A program made the position numbers and the translations under genes. 64,000 nucleotides of DNA from Paracoccus wurundjeri. GTDB lineage: Bacteria > Pseudomonadota > Alphaproteobacteria > Rhodobacterales > Rhodobacteraceae. Below the pieces are notes generated by a model. It was not told where the DNA came from. It ran no database searches and saw only the letters and a program-made list of their open reading frames with translations. Location of the stretch: the NCBI RefSeq assembly GCF_030678915.1, contig NZ_JAUUTZ010000001.1, forward strand, positions 310,001 through 374,000, written 5' to 3'. Shown one piece after another: positions 27,447-36,778 of the stretch (position 1 is the first letter of the stretch; each line of letters starts with the position of its first letter).

Positions 27447-28025
27447 GTGCCGCCGCGGTTCATCCTTGGATCTTCCAGTCCGCGACGGTTGGAGTTGCTG
27501 GCCCAGATCGGGCTGTCCCCGGACGAGGTGCGGCCAGCAGATATCGATGAAACGCCCGCGATAGGGGAATCGCCCCGCGATTACGTTGCGCGTATGGCAC
27601 GCGAAAAGGCCGAGGCTTTGTCTTTGGCCGAAGGCGAAGCCGCGTTGACCGCTGACACCACCGTTGCGGTTGGCAGGCGGATTTTGGGCAAGCCCGCCGA
27701 CCGGGACGAAGCGGCGGCTTTCATGCGTCTGATGTCGGGCCGCAGGCATCGTGTCCTGACCGCCATTGCCCTTCGATATGGCGGGCATACAAGATTGCGG
27801 CAGGTTCAGACATTGGTGCGGATGCGGCCTATCGACGAGGCCATGCTTAAACGCTATCTCGATTTCGGAGATTGGCAGGGTAAGGCGGGCGCCTATGCGA
27901 TTCAGGGCGCTGCGGCCGGATTCATCCCCTGGATTCAAGGATCGTTCTCGGCCGTTGTGGGTTTGCCGCTTTCCGAGACGGCGGCGATGCTGGCCGCTAT
28001 CGATATTCACGGAGATGCAAGATGA
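27447..28025 (+). CDS. maf: Maf-family nucleoside triphosphate pyrophosphatase
   Basis: A 192-residue protein that hydrolyses non-canonical or excess nucleoside triphosphates. [18 protein letters not shown] (the SSSPRR signature), [15 protein letters not shown] and [10 protein letters not shown] are conserved. The start is GTG 27447, 5 bases after infA, with no better site. The stop overlaps the ATG of the RNase E/G gene. YhdE-type (dTTP/UTP) activity is likely but not certain. Confidence 0.92.
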   Translation: MPPRFILGSSSPRRLELLAQIGLSPDEVRPADIDETPAIGESPRDYVARMAREKAEALSLAEGEAALTADTTVAVGRRILGKPADRDEAAAFMRLMSGRRHRVLTAIALRYGGHTRLRQVQTLVRMRPIDEAMLKRYLDFGDWQGKAGAYAIQGAAAGFIPWIQGSFSAVVGLPLSETAAMLAAIDIHGDAR

Positions 28026-29068
28026 AGGGCCGGCAAATCGTGCTGGGGCATTTTCAGGGTAATGAAGCTGCCGCATTGATGCAGGACGGACGGCTGATCG
28101 ATCTGTTTCTTGACCCCGGCCCGCAGGTGACGCTTGCGCCGGGGATGATTTGCCGCGGCGTGACAGAACGTCTGATGAAGGGGCAGGGCGGGGCATTCGT
28201 CCGCTTGCCCGACGGGCAACGAGGCTATCTGCGCGACAGATCCGGGCTGGGCGAAGGGAAGCCGGTTCTGGTCCAGATCGGCGGCGTTGCCGAGGAGGGC
28301 AAGGCAATTCCCCTCTCCACGCGGCTGATGTTCCGGGGGCGCTACGGTCTGGTGACGCCTGCCGCGCCCGGCATCAATATCTCTCGCCGCATTCTTGACA
28401 GCAATCTGCGTGAGGAACTGCTTTTACAAGGGCAGGCGTTATTGGGCGCACGTACCCATGGGCTGATCATCCGTAGCGCTTCGGCCCGCGCCGGGGCCGA
28501 GGATATCGCCGCGGATCTTGTTCCATTGATCGCATTGGCCGACCGGATTACCGCCGAAATCGATGGACCTCCGGAAGCCCTGCTGGATGCCGCTTCGCCA
28601 TGGGAGCAGGCCTGGACGGAATGGGCCGATCCCGAACCCGATGCGATCGACGAAGGCGCGGACAGTTTTGATCGCTGTGGTGTCAGCGATGCGATCGATG
28701 CGCTTTTGTCCACGCATGTTCACCTGCCATTGGGCGCGCATGCGGTGGTCGAGCCGACCCATGCCCTGATCGCGATTGATGTGAATACCGGCAGCGATAC
28801 AAGTCCTGCGGCGGCGCTCAAGGCCAATATCGCGTTGGCGCGCGATCTTCCCCGTCAGCTCAGGCTGCGCGGTCTTGGCGGGCAGGTGGTGGTGGATTTC
28901 GCTCCGGTTCCCAAACGCGACCGAGCGGTGCTTGATCAGGTGCTGCGGGCGGCTTTCAAGGGGGAAGGAACCGAAACCACATTGATCGGTTGGACCAAGA
29001 TGGGCCTATATGAAATCAGCCGCAAGCGTGATCGGGCGCCCCTGACCCGGCTTATCGGGAGGGGCTGA
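28022..29068 (+). CDS. Short ribonuclease E/G-type protein
   Basis: A 348-residue member of the Rne/Rng family, shorter than RNase G (about 490 residues). An S1-like RNA-binding part is at about 30-110 ([24 protein letters not shown]), then the RNase H-like and DNase I-like parts. Both catalytic Mg ligands are retained: Asp253 in AIDVNTG and Asp292 in VVVDFAP. The Zn-link cysteines and the small domain after them are absent, so the tetramer form of RNase E is unlikely. It overlaps maf by 4 bases. Likely a ribosome- or RNA-maturation endonuclease; the exact role is unknown. Confidence 0.85.
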   Translation: MKGRQIVLGHFQGNEAAALMQDGRLIDLFLDPGPQVTLAPGMICRGVTERLMKGQGGAFVRLPDGQRGYLRDRSGLGEGKPVLVQIGGVAEEGKAIPLSTRLMFRGRYGLVTPAAPGINISRRILDSNLREELLLQGQALLGARTHGLIIRSASARAGAEDIAADLVPLIALADRITAEIDGPPEALLDAASPWEQAWTEWADPEPDAIDEGADSFDRCGVSDAIDALLSTHVHLPLGAHAVVEPTHALIAIDVNTGSDTSPAAALKANIALARDLPRQLRLRGLGGQVVVDFAPVPKRDRAVLDQVLRAAFKGEGTETTLIGWTKMGLYEISRKRDRAPLTRLIGRG

Positions 29069-29229
29069 TGGCCTGTCCGATCTGCTCCAAGGAAAGCACC
29101 CCCAGATATCGCCCCTTCTGTTCGAAACGATGCGCGGATGTCGACCTGGCACGCTGGCTGCGGGGTGAATATACCATTCCCGGCCCGCCTTTGGATGATG
29201 TGCCTTCCGGGGATGACGAGAAGGAGTGA
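29068..29229 (+). CDS. yacG: DNA gyrase inhibitor / zinc-binding protein YacG
   Basis: A 53-residue zinc-ribbon protein. Cys3 and Cys6 (CPIC) with Cys18 and Cys22 (FCSKRC) form the four-cysteine site; DVDLARWLRGEYTIPG follows the family pattern. In E. coli YacG inhibits gyrase. The ATG overlaps the RNase stop by one base (TGATG). The order infA-maf-RNase-yacG followed by a tRNA gene is conserved in alphaproteobacteria. Confidence 0.93.
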   Translation: MACPICSKESTPRYRPFCSKRCADVDLARWLRGEYTIPGPPLDDVPSGDDEKE

Positions 29230-29313
29230 TTTTTCTGTCGTTGGGGGCTGGACAGTTCCGTTCCGCGCCCGTAAACACCGCGTCACGCCCGCCGTCTGAC
29301 AGGACGCGCAGCG

Positions 29314-29389
<76 letters not shown>

Positions 29390-29706
29390 TTCAATTTTCT
29401 GAAAAATAACCGGTATTTGCCGTGCGCTGTAAAGGCCGGTTCGCTGGCATGTTTCCGGGCTGCATGGCCGCTGGCGCAGCGCTGTATGATCTGGCAAATC
29501 TTCCTGTCATTTTGCCATCCGGTCAGCGGCGGCTGACAAGCGCCGGCTGCATGCCGCGAAAGATATTAAGTCTTGCAATCGTCCCATGATTCGGGGTCTT
29601 TGGTTAACCGAAAGTGGTCGATATCGTCAGCGTGATGCGGAGGCTCCGGGTGGCGTGAGCGGGTCGATCCGGAAGCAGTGAATTATCCGGCGAAGGGGGC
29701 TGGAAA
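29390..29706. other. 317-base space between tRNA-Phe and vgrG, no gene seen
   Basis: No credible ORF was found on either strand. It holds a small palindrome TTTGGTTAACCGAAA (29600-29613 region, core GGTTAACC) about 95 bases before vgrG and an AAGGGGG ribosome binding site for vgrG at its end. A tRNA gene next to a horizontally mobile cargo module could mark an insertion point, but no repeat of the tRNA 3' end was found downstream. Confidence 0.6.
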
Positions 29707-31710
29707 ATGAACGCACCTTTCAAGCAAAACCAGCGTACTGGCCGTCTGATAACAGTACTTGGGCCCGATGAACTCGTTTTGTTGCGCTTCAATGGCACGG
29801 ATCGTCTTAACAATCTGTTCGAATATCAGGTCGAGGCACTGTCCGCCCGGGACGATCTGGATTTCGACGCCCTGATCGGTACTCATGCGACGGTTGAAAT
29901 TGAAGCTCATGACAGCATGCGTCCCTTTGACGGGATCGTGACCAAGGCCAGATGGGTTGGCGTGGGTGAGAATGGCCACCGATATGATCTGACCTTGCGG
30001 CCGTGGTTCTGGCTGGCAGGCAAACGGCGCAACCAGCGGATTTTTCATAACAAGAGCGTGGATCAGATTCTTCAGGAACTGTTCATGGATTACGTGGTGG
30101 CAGGGGATGCCGCTTTCGAACTCAAACTGTCCGAAGTCTATCCGGTGCTGGAATATACGGTGCAGTACCGGGAGAGTGATCTGGATTTCGCACGCCGCCA
30201 GATGGAGCGTCACGGGATCAGTTTTCATTTCCGTCACGAAATGGGCAATCACGTCCTTGTGCTGACCGATGACGTGATTACGCATGAAAATATCGGGTCG
30301 CGGGAATTCAAGCGCTATGACGGGCATCATCATGGCCAGGGCGAGCATTTCTGGGAATGGTCGCCCGAGCGAAACCTGACCACTGGGGCGGTCAGGCTGA
30401 TCGATTACAATTTCAAGGCGCCGACGGCGACGATGGAATCCGATCATCTCGGGGATGCCAAATATGCATTCGGCCAGCTTGAAAGCTATGAGTATCCCGG
30501 CGATTTCGCGGATCAGGATCAAGGCAAGGCGGTTGCTCGCCTGCGGACCAGGCAGGAGCGCGGGGGTGATTGGCGCAACCGCGCGGTGGGTGATTGCGTC
30601 AGTCTTGGCTCTGGTATGGTGCTTGAACTCACCGGCGAGCCGATCCCCGGTTCAAGTGAGCGGTATTTATGCCTGAGCGCCTCGCATAACTTCGTCAGCG
30701 AGGCTTATGGCTCGGGCGACGCGGGCAGCGACGGTTATGCCTTTACCGGTTCTTATACGCTGATGCCGGATACCGCGCCGATGGCGCCTCCGCGTCAGAC
30801 TCCGGTGCCGATCGTGCAGGGGCCGCAAACTGCGGTCGTGGTCGGAGATGGCGAGATCGATTGCGATGATTTCGGCCGTATTCTGGTTCAGTTTCACTGG
30901 GATCTGGAAGGCGCGCGGTCGATGCGGTGCCGCGTGGCGCAGAATTGGGCCGGAAACGGGCTTGGCGGTGTGGTCATTCCGCGCATCGGCATGGAGGTCG
31001 TGGTCGATTTCATCGATGGCAGCCCCGATAAGCCGATCGTGACGGGCTGCGTGGTGAATGGCAAGAATGGCAATATCTACGGCTTGCCCGGCAGCAAGAC
31101 GAAAAGCGGCTTCAAGACCAAGACACATGAAGGCTCGGGTTTCAACGAGCTCAGCTTTGAGGATGCCAATGGCGCCGAGCAGATCTTCATGCATGCCCAG
31201 AAGGATCTGGCGCGGGTCGTCAAGGACAACGAATCCACGGTGGTCGAAGGCGGAAACCGCAGCATCAATGTGCAGGCCGGTGACGAATTCAAATCAGTCG
31301 ATAGCGGCAATCTTGCCGAGATCGTCGCATTGACCCGTTCGGTACAGGCCAATGTCGTCAGTGAAACCGCCGTGGCGGGCAAGGGCGGCCCGGGTGTCAT
31401 CTCTTATTCAGCGGATGATGATATTGCGATGACGGCGAAGAAACTCGTCTCGGTCAATTCCGACAAGGACATGCAGCATATTGCGACGCTCAACATGGCG
31501 CTGGATGCGAAGGATATTGCCGCCGGTGCGAAGGAAACCATCACGATGAAGGCTGAAACCAGCATCACGCTTCAGGTCGGCGGCGGCACCATCTCCATGA
31601 CCCAGGACGGGATCGTGCTGGATTTCAACGGTACTCGGGTGACCCTGGCGGAAGGCGTATTGGATCAGGTTTCGGGGATGATTCATCTCAACAAGGATTC
31701 GGCGGGCTGA
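29707..31710 (+). CDS. vgrG: Type VI secretion system tip protein VgrG
   Basis: A 667-residue spike protein. The gp27-like half runs to about 330 (LFEYQVEALS, IHFxFRHE-type ISFHFRHEMGNHVLVLTDD), followed by the gp5-like OB domain (GRILVQFHWDLEGARSMRCRVAQNWAG, VVIPRIGMEVVVDFIDGSPDKPIVTG) and a beta-helix needle of repeated short motifs. It trimerises at the tip of the Hcp tube and carries PAAR/Rhs effectors. No other T6SS structural gene is in the window, so this is an orphan vgrG cluster. The next gene starts at the base after its stop. Confidence 0.94.
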   Translation: MNAPFKQNQRTGRLITVLGPDELVLLRFNGTDRLNNLFEYQVEALSARDDLDFDALIGTHATVEIEAHDSMRPFDGIVTKARWVGVGENGHRYDLTLRPWFWLAGKRRNQRIFHNKSVDQILQELFMDYVVAGDAAFELKLSEVYPVLEYTVQYRESDLDFARRQMERHGISFHFRHEMGNHVLVLTDDVITHENIGSREFKRYDGHHHGQGEHFWEWSPERNLTTGAVRLIDYNFKAPTATMESDHLGDAKYAFGQLESYEYPGDFADQDQGKAVARLRTRQERGGDWRNRAVGDCVSLGSGMVLELTGEPIPGSSERYLCLSASHNFVSEAYGSGDAGSDGYAFTGSYTLMPDTAPMAPPRQTPVPIVQGPQTAVVVGDGEIDCDDFGRILVQFHWDLEGARSMRCRVAQNWAGNGLGGVVIPRIGMEVVVDFIDGSPDKPIVTGCVVNGKNGNIYGLPGSKTKSGFKTKTHEGSGFNELSFEDANGAEQIFMHAQKDLARVVKDNESTVVEGGNRSINVQAGDEFKSVDSGNLAEIVALTRSVQANVVSETAVAGKGGPGVISYSADDDIAMTAKKLVSVNSDKDMQHIATLNMALDAKDIAAGAKETITMKAETSITLQVGGGTISMTQDGIVLDFNGTRVTLAEGVLDQVSGMIHLNKDSAG

Positions 31711-32136
31711 ATGTATCGCATCAACGAGGGCAGTATCGATCTGCCGAAAGACTGGCAGGACCGGACGATCAACGTTCTTGCATCGAATGCCGTGGGATCC
31801 GGCGTATCGCTGACAATCACCCGTGACGATATGCCATGGGGAATGGATTTCGGTGAATATGTCGAGGATCAGTCCAAGCAGGCCGCGACCGCGCTCAAGA
31901 ATTTCGAGGTGCTGGACCGGCGTGAAGTTACCGTGAACAAGGCAGCGGCGATTGAATTGGAATGTCGCTGGACCTCCAGGCAGGGGCGCGTTCATCAACT
32001 GATCACGACCGTACAGGGGGCGAAGCGGCAGGTCATGGTGCTGACCGCCTCGGCAAATGACATCATGAGCGATGGACAGAAGAAAGAATTGCGCCGCATC
32101 GTCTCAACGCTGAAGCTGGACAGGGCCGGAGGCTAG
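31711..32136 (+). CDS. EagR/DcrB-like (DUF1795) T6SS effector chaperone
   Basis: A 141-residue protein beginning with MYRINEGSIDLPKDWQDRT and a DUF1795/DcrB fold. Eag chaperones bind the hydrophobic N-terminal segments of Rhs/PAAR effectors, keep them soluble and help load them on VgrG. Its position between vgrG and the rhs gene is the standard one. It starts directly at the vgrG stop and ends 4 bases before the rhs gene, so all three are one transcript. Confidence 0.85.
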   Translation: MYRINEGSIDLPKDWQDRTINVLASNAVGSGVSLTITRDDMPWGMDFGEYVEDQSKQAATALKNFEVLDRREVTVNKAAAIELECRWTSRQGRVHQLITTVQGAKRQVMVLTASANDIMSDGQKKELRRIVSTLKLDRAGG

Positions 32137-32140
32137 GCGG

Positions 32141-35100
32141 ATGGGCGGTTTCGTCGATGGCATGACATATGGTGCGGGCCGCCTTTCCAGAATACCGGGC
32201 GACAGGGGTACATCGCCGCAGAACGGATCGACGGCGAATCTGAGCGATTATCATCAAAGCGAAATCTCGGCCGTGAATGCCTCGTCCGGGCCAAATCAGT
32301 TCGAGCAGTCGATCGACAATACGATTGCTGCCTATAATTCCGACACGGTCCAGAACGCCCTGACCTATGGACCCATTGCCGCCGCAGCAGCCTATGGGGG
32401 CGGCACGGCTGCGATTGCGGGCACGCCGATCCTTGCGGGTGCCGCCGCGGCGGCGGCACCGGTCACCGCGGCAGTGGTCGCCGGCATGGCGGCAGGCTTT
32501 GTCGGCTTCAAGGCCGGTGAAGCCCTTGGCGGCTGGGCGATGGAGGCGATGGGCTTCGAACGCATCGCGGAAGACGGCGAGATGCCCGCCACCAAGGGCC
32601 ATCCGATCGCCCATGTCAGCGGCTGGTCGCTGGGCGCGATGGTTCTGGGCGCCGTGGCGGCAGTCGCGGTTGCTGCTCTTGTCGTGGCAACCGCAGGGGC
32701 GGCATTGGGTCCGATCATGCTTGCTGCTGCGGCGGCCGGTGCTGCGGGGCTTGTCGGGGGTATCGGCTTCGGTTTTGCTTCGGTCGCGGGGCAATATGGG
32801 ACCAACAAGGGCAAGATCGAAACCGGTTCCGCCGATGTCTATTTCAACAACAAGCCCGTCGCCCGGGTCAAGGATGTCGTCGATTGCAGCGAACATTCCG
32901 TGTCCTTCGTCGCCGAGGGTGCAGAAACGGTCTTTGCCAATAATTGGCCCATCGCGCGTATTGGTCACAAGACGACCTGCGACGGAACGATCAATGACGG
33001 TATCCCGAATATCGCGATAGATATCGACACCAGCGCCATCGCTTTGGCGATTGATGTCGGATGGAACAGCCGGGCCGCGAACCTGTTGACCATGGCTGCA
33101 GATTTGCTTCCGATCGGCGGAAGAAAGCCGCGGAACGGCGATGGTTCAGCCGGGCGTAGCGGCGATTTGCCGAACAGCTGTCGTACAACCTGCCGTGACC
33201 CGATCGACGTGGCCAGCGGTCAATTCGTCGAATTGCGCACCGATATCCATATTCCCGGCACCATCCCGCTGCGTTTGGATCGCTGCCATGCCCCTCAATC
33301 CACGGGCCTGCAGGGGGTCGGCTGGTCGGGTACCTGGGCCCAGCATCTGCGGATCGATGGCGAAGCCATCAGTTTTCAGAATTCCGAAGGCAGCCTGATC
33401 GTTTTCCATGCGCCCGAAGACGAGGTGTTAAGCCACAATTTACGCTTTCCGCATCTGGAGTTGCTGGGCCGCCGATCGGCCGATCTGTTCATCTACGACC
33501 GGATCACACAACTTTTTTACGTCTTTGCCGACGAAGAGAAAGCCACCCGCCGTCTGTCACGGATCGAGGATCGCAACGGCAACCGGATCACCCTGCAATA
33601 TGGGCATGACGGGTTGTACCGGGTCGAGCATTCCGACGGTTTCGCGCTTCAGGTGGAGAGCGAAAACGGTTTGATCCGCCGCGCCGTTCTGGATTCGGCT
33701 GATGCGGATGAATGTGTTTTTTCATGGGATTATACCCGTGATGGCCGCTTGAAAGAGGCTATTTCCTCGCAATCCGGCTATTTCCGCTATGATTATGACG
33801 GGCAGGGCCGGATCACTGGCTGGCATGATTCCAAAGAGACCCATGTTCATTACGAATATGGCCCCTCGGGCCGGATCGAGAAGACATGGACGGATAGCGG
33901 CCATATGGCGGGCCGGATCGATTACGACCTGCCCGGCAAGCGCACGGTCGTGACAACCCCGGAAGGCGCGGTGACGGTCTATGACTGGGATGATGACGGG
34001 CTGGTCTGGCGCGAGACGGATCCGCTTGGCCATGTCTGGCTGACCGAATGGGACCGGGCCTTCCACATGACCGCACGGGTCGATCCGCTGGGAAATTGCG
34101 TCCAGCTTGAATATGACAGCTATGGCAATCTGACCCGGCATACGGATGCCGAAGGCGCGGCGTTCACCTTCGAGCATGACAGCGCCGGGATGCTGATCGC
34201 CAGTGTCGATCCTTTGGGAAACCGTACCGAATTTCGCCATGACGAGAACGGAAACCTTGTCGGCGTCACGGATGCTCTGGGCCGGATCAGCACATTGGGT
34301 CTGGGCGAAAAGGGGCAGGTCCTGCGCATTGACCTGCCCGGAGGGGCGCAAGAGCGGATCTACTACGACCCCTTGTTGCGTCCGAATCGACGCCGTGATC
34401 CGGATGGTAACGAGACGCGGATGGGCTATGACACCGAAGGCCGGTTGCGCTGGCTCACCGATGAAATCGGCGCGACGACGCATTATGATATGGGGCGCGG
34501 CTCCGATAACCCGCGCGGCGCATTGCGGCAGCTCAGGACGCCGGACGGCGCGATCTCGACCGTGAGCTGGGATATCGAGGGCCAGTTGAGCGCGATCACC
34601 GACCCGAATGGCACGACCCGGCATTTCCGCTTTGGCGCCTTCGATCTTCCTCGGGAAACCGTCGATGCACAGGGCCATCGCCTGCGTCTCGAACATGATC
34701 GGGAAATGCGACTGTCGGCTGTCGTCAACGAGATGGGCGAACGTCATGAATTCACCTATGACCTGACTGGCAATATCCTGGCCGAGAAGGATTTTTCCGG
34801 CCGGATCACCCGCTATTCCCATGACGCCGCCGGCCGTTTGATCCAGAAAATCGCGGCAAACGGGGTTCGGATCAATTACAGCTATTCCGCCGCAGGCCGG
34901 CTTCTTGTTCAGCAAGTGGAAGGTGAGTCCGAAACCCGGTTCACTTATGATGCCCGGGGCCTGATGGTCCGGGCCGAGAATGACGCGGCGATCGTTGAAT
35001 ATGATTACGACGCCCTTGGCCGTGTGGTGGCCGAGCGGTTGAATGGCCGGCAGATCACCTCTGATTACTCGGTCGCGGGGCAGCGGGTGGCGCGGGCGGG

Positions 35101-36778
35101 CGATGTACTGCATCTGACCTCTGGCTGGACGCGGGCAGGGCTTCCGGCTGAATTGCGGATTGGCGATCACGCGCCGCTGTCCTTCCGTCACGATCCGCGC
35201 GGGCTGGAGCAACTTCGCGCCTCATCCGCAGGTTTTGCGCAGGCGCAGGGGCACACGATCATGGGGCAACTGACCGAGCAGATGGCCGGTCCCCTGACCC
35301 GGCTGCCGGATGAGGCAAGGACCGGGGGGCTTGGCCGGGGCATGCCGATCGAGATCGCCACGCGCATGGGCGCATTGACCCATCGCAGCTATGACTGGGA
35401 TCGTGCAGGCCGGGCGATCACGGTGAATGACAGGATCATGGGGCAGGTGCGGTTCGATTATGACAATCGCGGTCAGGTCACCACCACCCGCCGCGACAAT
35501 GTCGACGGCGCCTCTGCGCTGTCGCATTTCGAATATGATCCGGCCCGCAATATCGCCGCCGTTATCGAAGCAGGACGCACAGAACAGGTCCAGTCCGCCG
35601 CAGGGCGGGTAAAGCGCCGCGGGACTGTCAGCTATCGCCATGACGACACTGGCCGGGTCATCGAGAAGCGGGTCGAGGAACCGGGTTTCCGCCCCAGGGT
35701 CTGGAAGATGGCGTGGGACGGCCGGGATCAGCTTGCCGCTGTCGAGACCCCGGATGGCACGATCTGGCGCTATGCCTATGATCCTCTGGGCCGCCGCGTT
35801 GCCCGGAACTCGTCAGGGCAGGGATATGCGTACCAGTGGGAAGGCGATCAGCTGATCGCCGAGGCGCCGATGACTGCCGATGGCATGGTGGCCTGGGATC
35901 AGGCACGCCACTGGATCTATGAACCCGGCAGTTTCCGCCCTCTGGCCCAGATCGACGGCGAAACGCTGCATTACGTCGTCACCGATCATCTGGGGACGCC
36001 AAGGGAATTGCTGTCCGAGGATGGCACCGAGGTCGCATGGCGCGCCGAGCTTGGTCTTTGGGGCGAATTGTCAGAGCTGCGCCTGCCGCGCCGCGCGGCC
36101 AATGACGATGCGCCGCCGACCGATTGCCCGATCCGGTTTCAGGGGCAATGGTACGATTCCGAAAGCGGGCTGCATTATAACCGTTTCCGCTATTACGATC
36201 CGGATGCGATGCAGTATCTGTCGCCTGACCCGATCGGGTTGGCAGGTGGCGTCAGGCCGCAAGGGTATGTGACGGATCCGAATGAATCGGTCGATCCTCT
36301 GGGCTTAGCTCCGATTACTCCGGGAGATTTCGGGCTAGGCACCATTACAGATGATCCAGTTCTGCATCGACTATGGACCGATGCAATGAAAGATGCCGCC
36401 AGTTCCAGGCGGAGTAATGGTTATACACGGTTGCTCGATATATATTCAAAAGGGCAAACGCCCACCACGAAACAGCTGGAATCGGCTTTTGGGGCGGTTA
36501 ACCAACGCTTTATGAAGGCGGCGCGTAACGCTGGATATACGGTCGCACAGGTACATCATTGGAACTATAATAAGGGCAGCTTCCCCACGCAAATAGTCGA
36601 TCCGCGACATTTGGTTCCAACTCCATCACGGCAGGTGCATGAAGACATTCACCGAGCGACGACCTCTAATACATCTAATATATGGAAGGGGCCCATCGCA
36701 AATCAGCATCGTATAATCATACCTGATCATTCCACCCCGTTGCCTCCCGATTATTTCAAGCCAGGATCATGTAAATGA
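32141..36778 (+). CDS. Rhs-repeat T6SS effector with PAAR domain and C-terminal nuclease-like toxin
   Basis: 1545 residues. Order: hydrophobic segment about 75-122, prePAAR-like ATKGHPIAHVSG (150-161), second hydrophobic segment about 163-217, PAAR domain about 224-300, an Rhs/YD-repeat shell about 350-1350, and the core motif YDSESGLHYNRFRYYDPD with DPIGLAGG and the end DPLGL at 1385-1389. The remaining 156 residues are the toxin tip: QVHHWNYNKG (His1472, His1473), PRHLVP and HEDIHRATTS, a pattern like HNH/ENDO VII-type nucleases in polymorphic toxins. Base composition becomes AT-richer at the tip. The cocoon is expected to self-cleave near DPLGL and release the toxin. Confidence 0.88.
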   Translation: MGGFVDGMTYGAGRLSRIPGDRGTSPQNGSTANLSDYHQSEISAVNASSGPNQFEQSIDNTIAAYNSDTVQNALTYGPIAAAAAYGGGTAAIAGTPILAGAAAAAAPVTAAVVAGMAAGFVGFKAGEALGGWAMEAMGFERIAEDGEMPATKGHPIAHVSGWSLGAMVLGAVAAVAVAALVVATAGAALGPIMLAAAAAGAAGLVGGIGFGFASVAGQYGTNKGKIETGSADVYFNNKPVARVKDVVDCSEHSVSFVAEGAETVFANNWPIARIGHKTTCDGTINDGIPNIAIDIDTSAIALAIDVGWNSRAANLLTMAADLLPIGGRKPRNGDGSAGRSGDLPNSCRTTCRDPIDVASGQFVELRTDIHIPGTIPLRLDRCHAPQSTGLQGVGWSGTWAQHLRIDGEAISFQNSEGSLIVFHAPEDEVLSHNLRFPHLELLGRRSADLFIYDRITQLFYVFADEEKATRRLSRIEDRNGNRITLQYGHDGLYRVEHSDGFALQVESENGLIRRAVLDSADADECVFSWDYTRDGRLKEAISSQSGYFRYDYDGQGRITGWHDSKETHVHYEYGPSGRIEKTWTDSGHMAGRIDYDLPGKRTVVTTPEGAVTVYDWDDDGLVWRETDPLGHVWLTEWDRAFHMTARVDPLGNCVQLEYDSYGNLTRHTDAEGAAFTFEHDSAGMLIASVDPLGNRTEFRHDENGNLVGVTDALGRISTLGLGEKGQVLRIDLPGGAQERIYYDPLLRPNRRRDPDGNETRMGYDTEGRLRWLTDEIGATTHYDMGRGSDNPRGALRQLRTPDGAISTVSWDIEGQLSAITDPNGTTRHFRFGAFDLPRETVDAQGHRLRLEHDREMRLSAVVNEMGERHEFTYDLTGNILAEKDFSGRITRYSHDAAGRLIQKIAANGVRINYSYSAAGRLLVQQVEGESETRFTYDARGLMVRAENDAAIVEYDYDALGRVVAERLNGRQITSDYSVAGQRVARAGDVLHLTSGWTRAGLPAELRIGDHAPLSFRHDPRGLEQLRASSAGFAQAQGHTIMGQLTEQMAGPLTRLPDEARTGGLGRGMPIEIATRMGALTHRSYDWDRAGRAITVNDRIMGQVRFDYDNRGQVTTTRRDNVDGASALSHFEYDPARNIAAVIEAGRTEQVQSAAGRVKRRGTVSYRHDDTGRVIEKRVEEPGFRPRVWKMAWDGRDQLAAVETPDGTIWRYAYDPLGRRVARNSSGQGYAYQWEGDQLIAEAPMTADGMVAWDQARHWIYEPGSFRPLAQIDGETLHYVVTDHLGTPRELLSEDGTEVAWRAELGLWGELSELRLPRRAANDDAPPTDCPIRFQGQWYDSESGLHYNRFRYYDPDAMQYLSPDPIGLAGGVRPQGYVTDPNESVDPLGLAPITPGDFGLGTITDDPVLHRLWTDAMKDAASSRRSNGYTRLLDIYSKGQTPTTKQLESAFGAVNQRFMKAARNAGYTVAQVHHWNYNKGSFPTQIVDPRHLVPTPSRQVHEDIHRATTSNTSNIWKGPIANQHRIIIPDHSTPLPPDYFKPGSCK

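Noticed and set aside
29390-29706. tRNA-Phe as an integration site for the T6SS module
   Set aside because: No integrase gene and no repeat of the tRNA 3' end was found after the immunity gene, so only adjacency remains.
33722-35212. A 496-codon open frame on the - strand
   Set aside because: It lies inside the Rhs repeat region on the opposite strand, a GC-rich shadow without motif or ribosome binding site.
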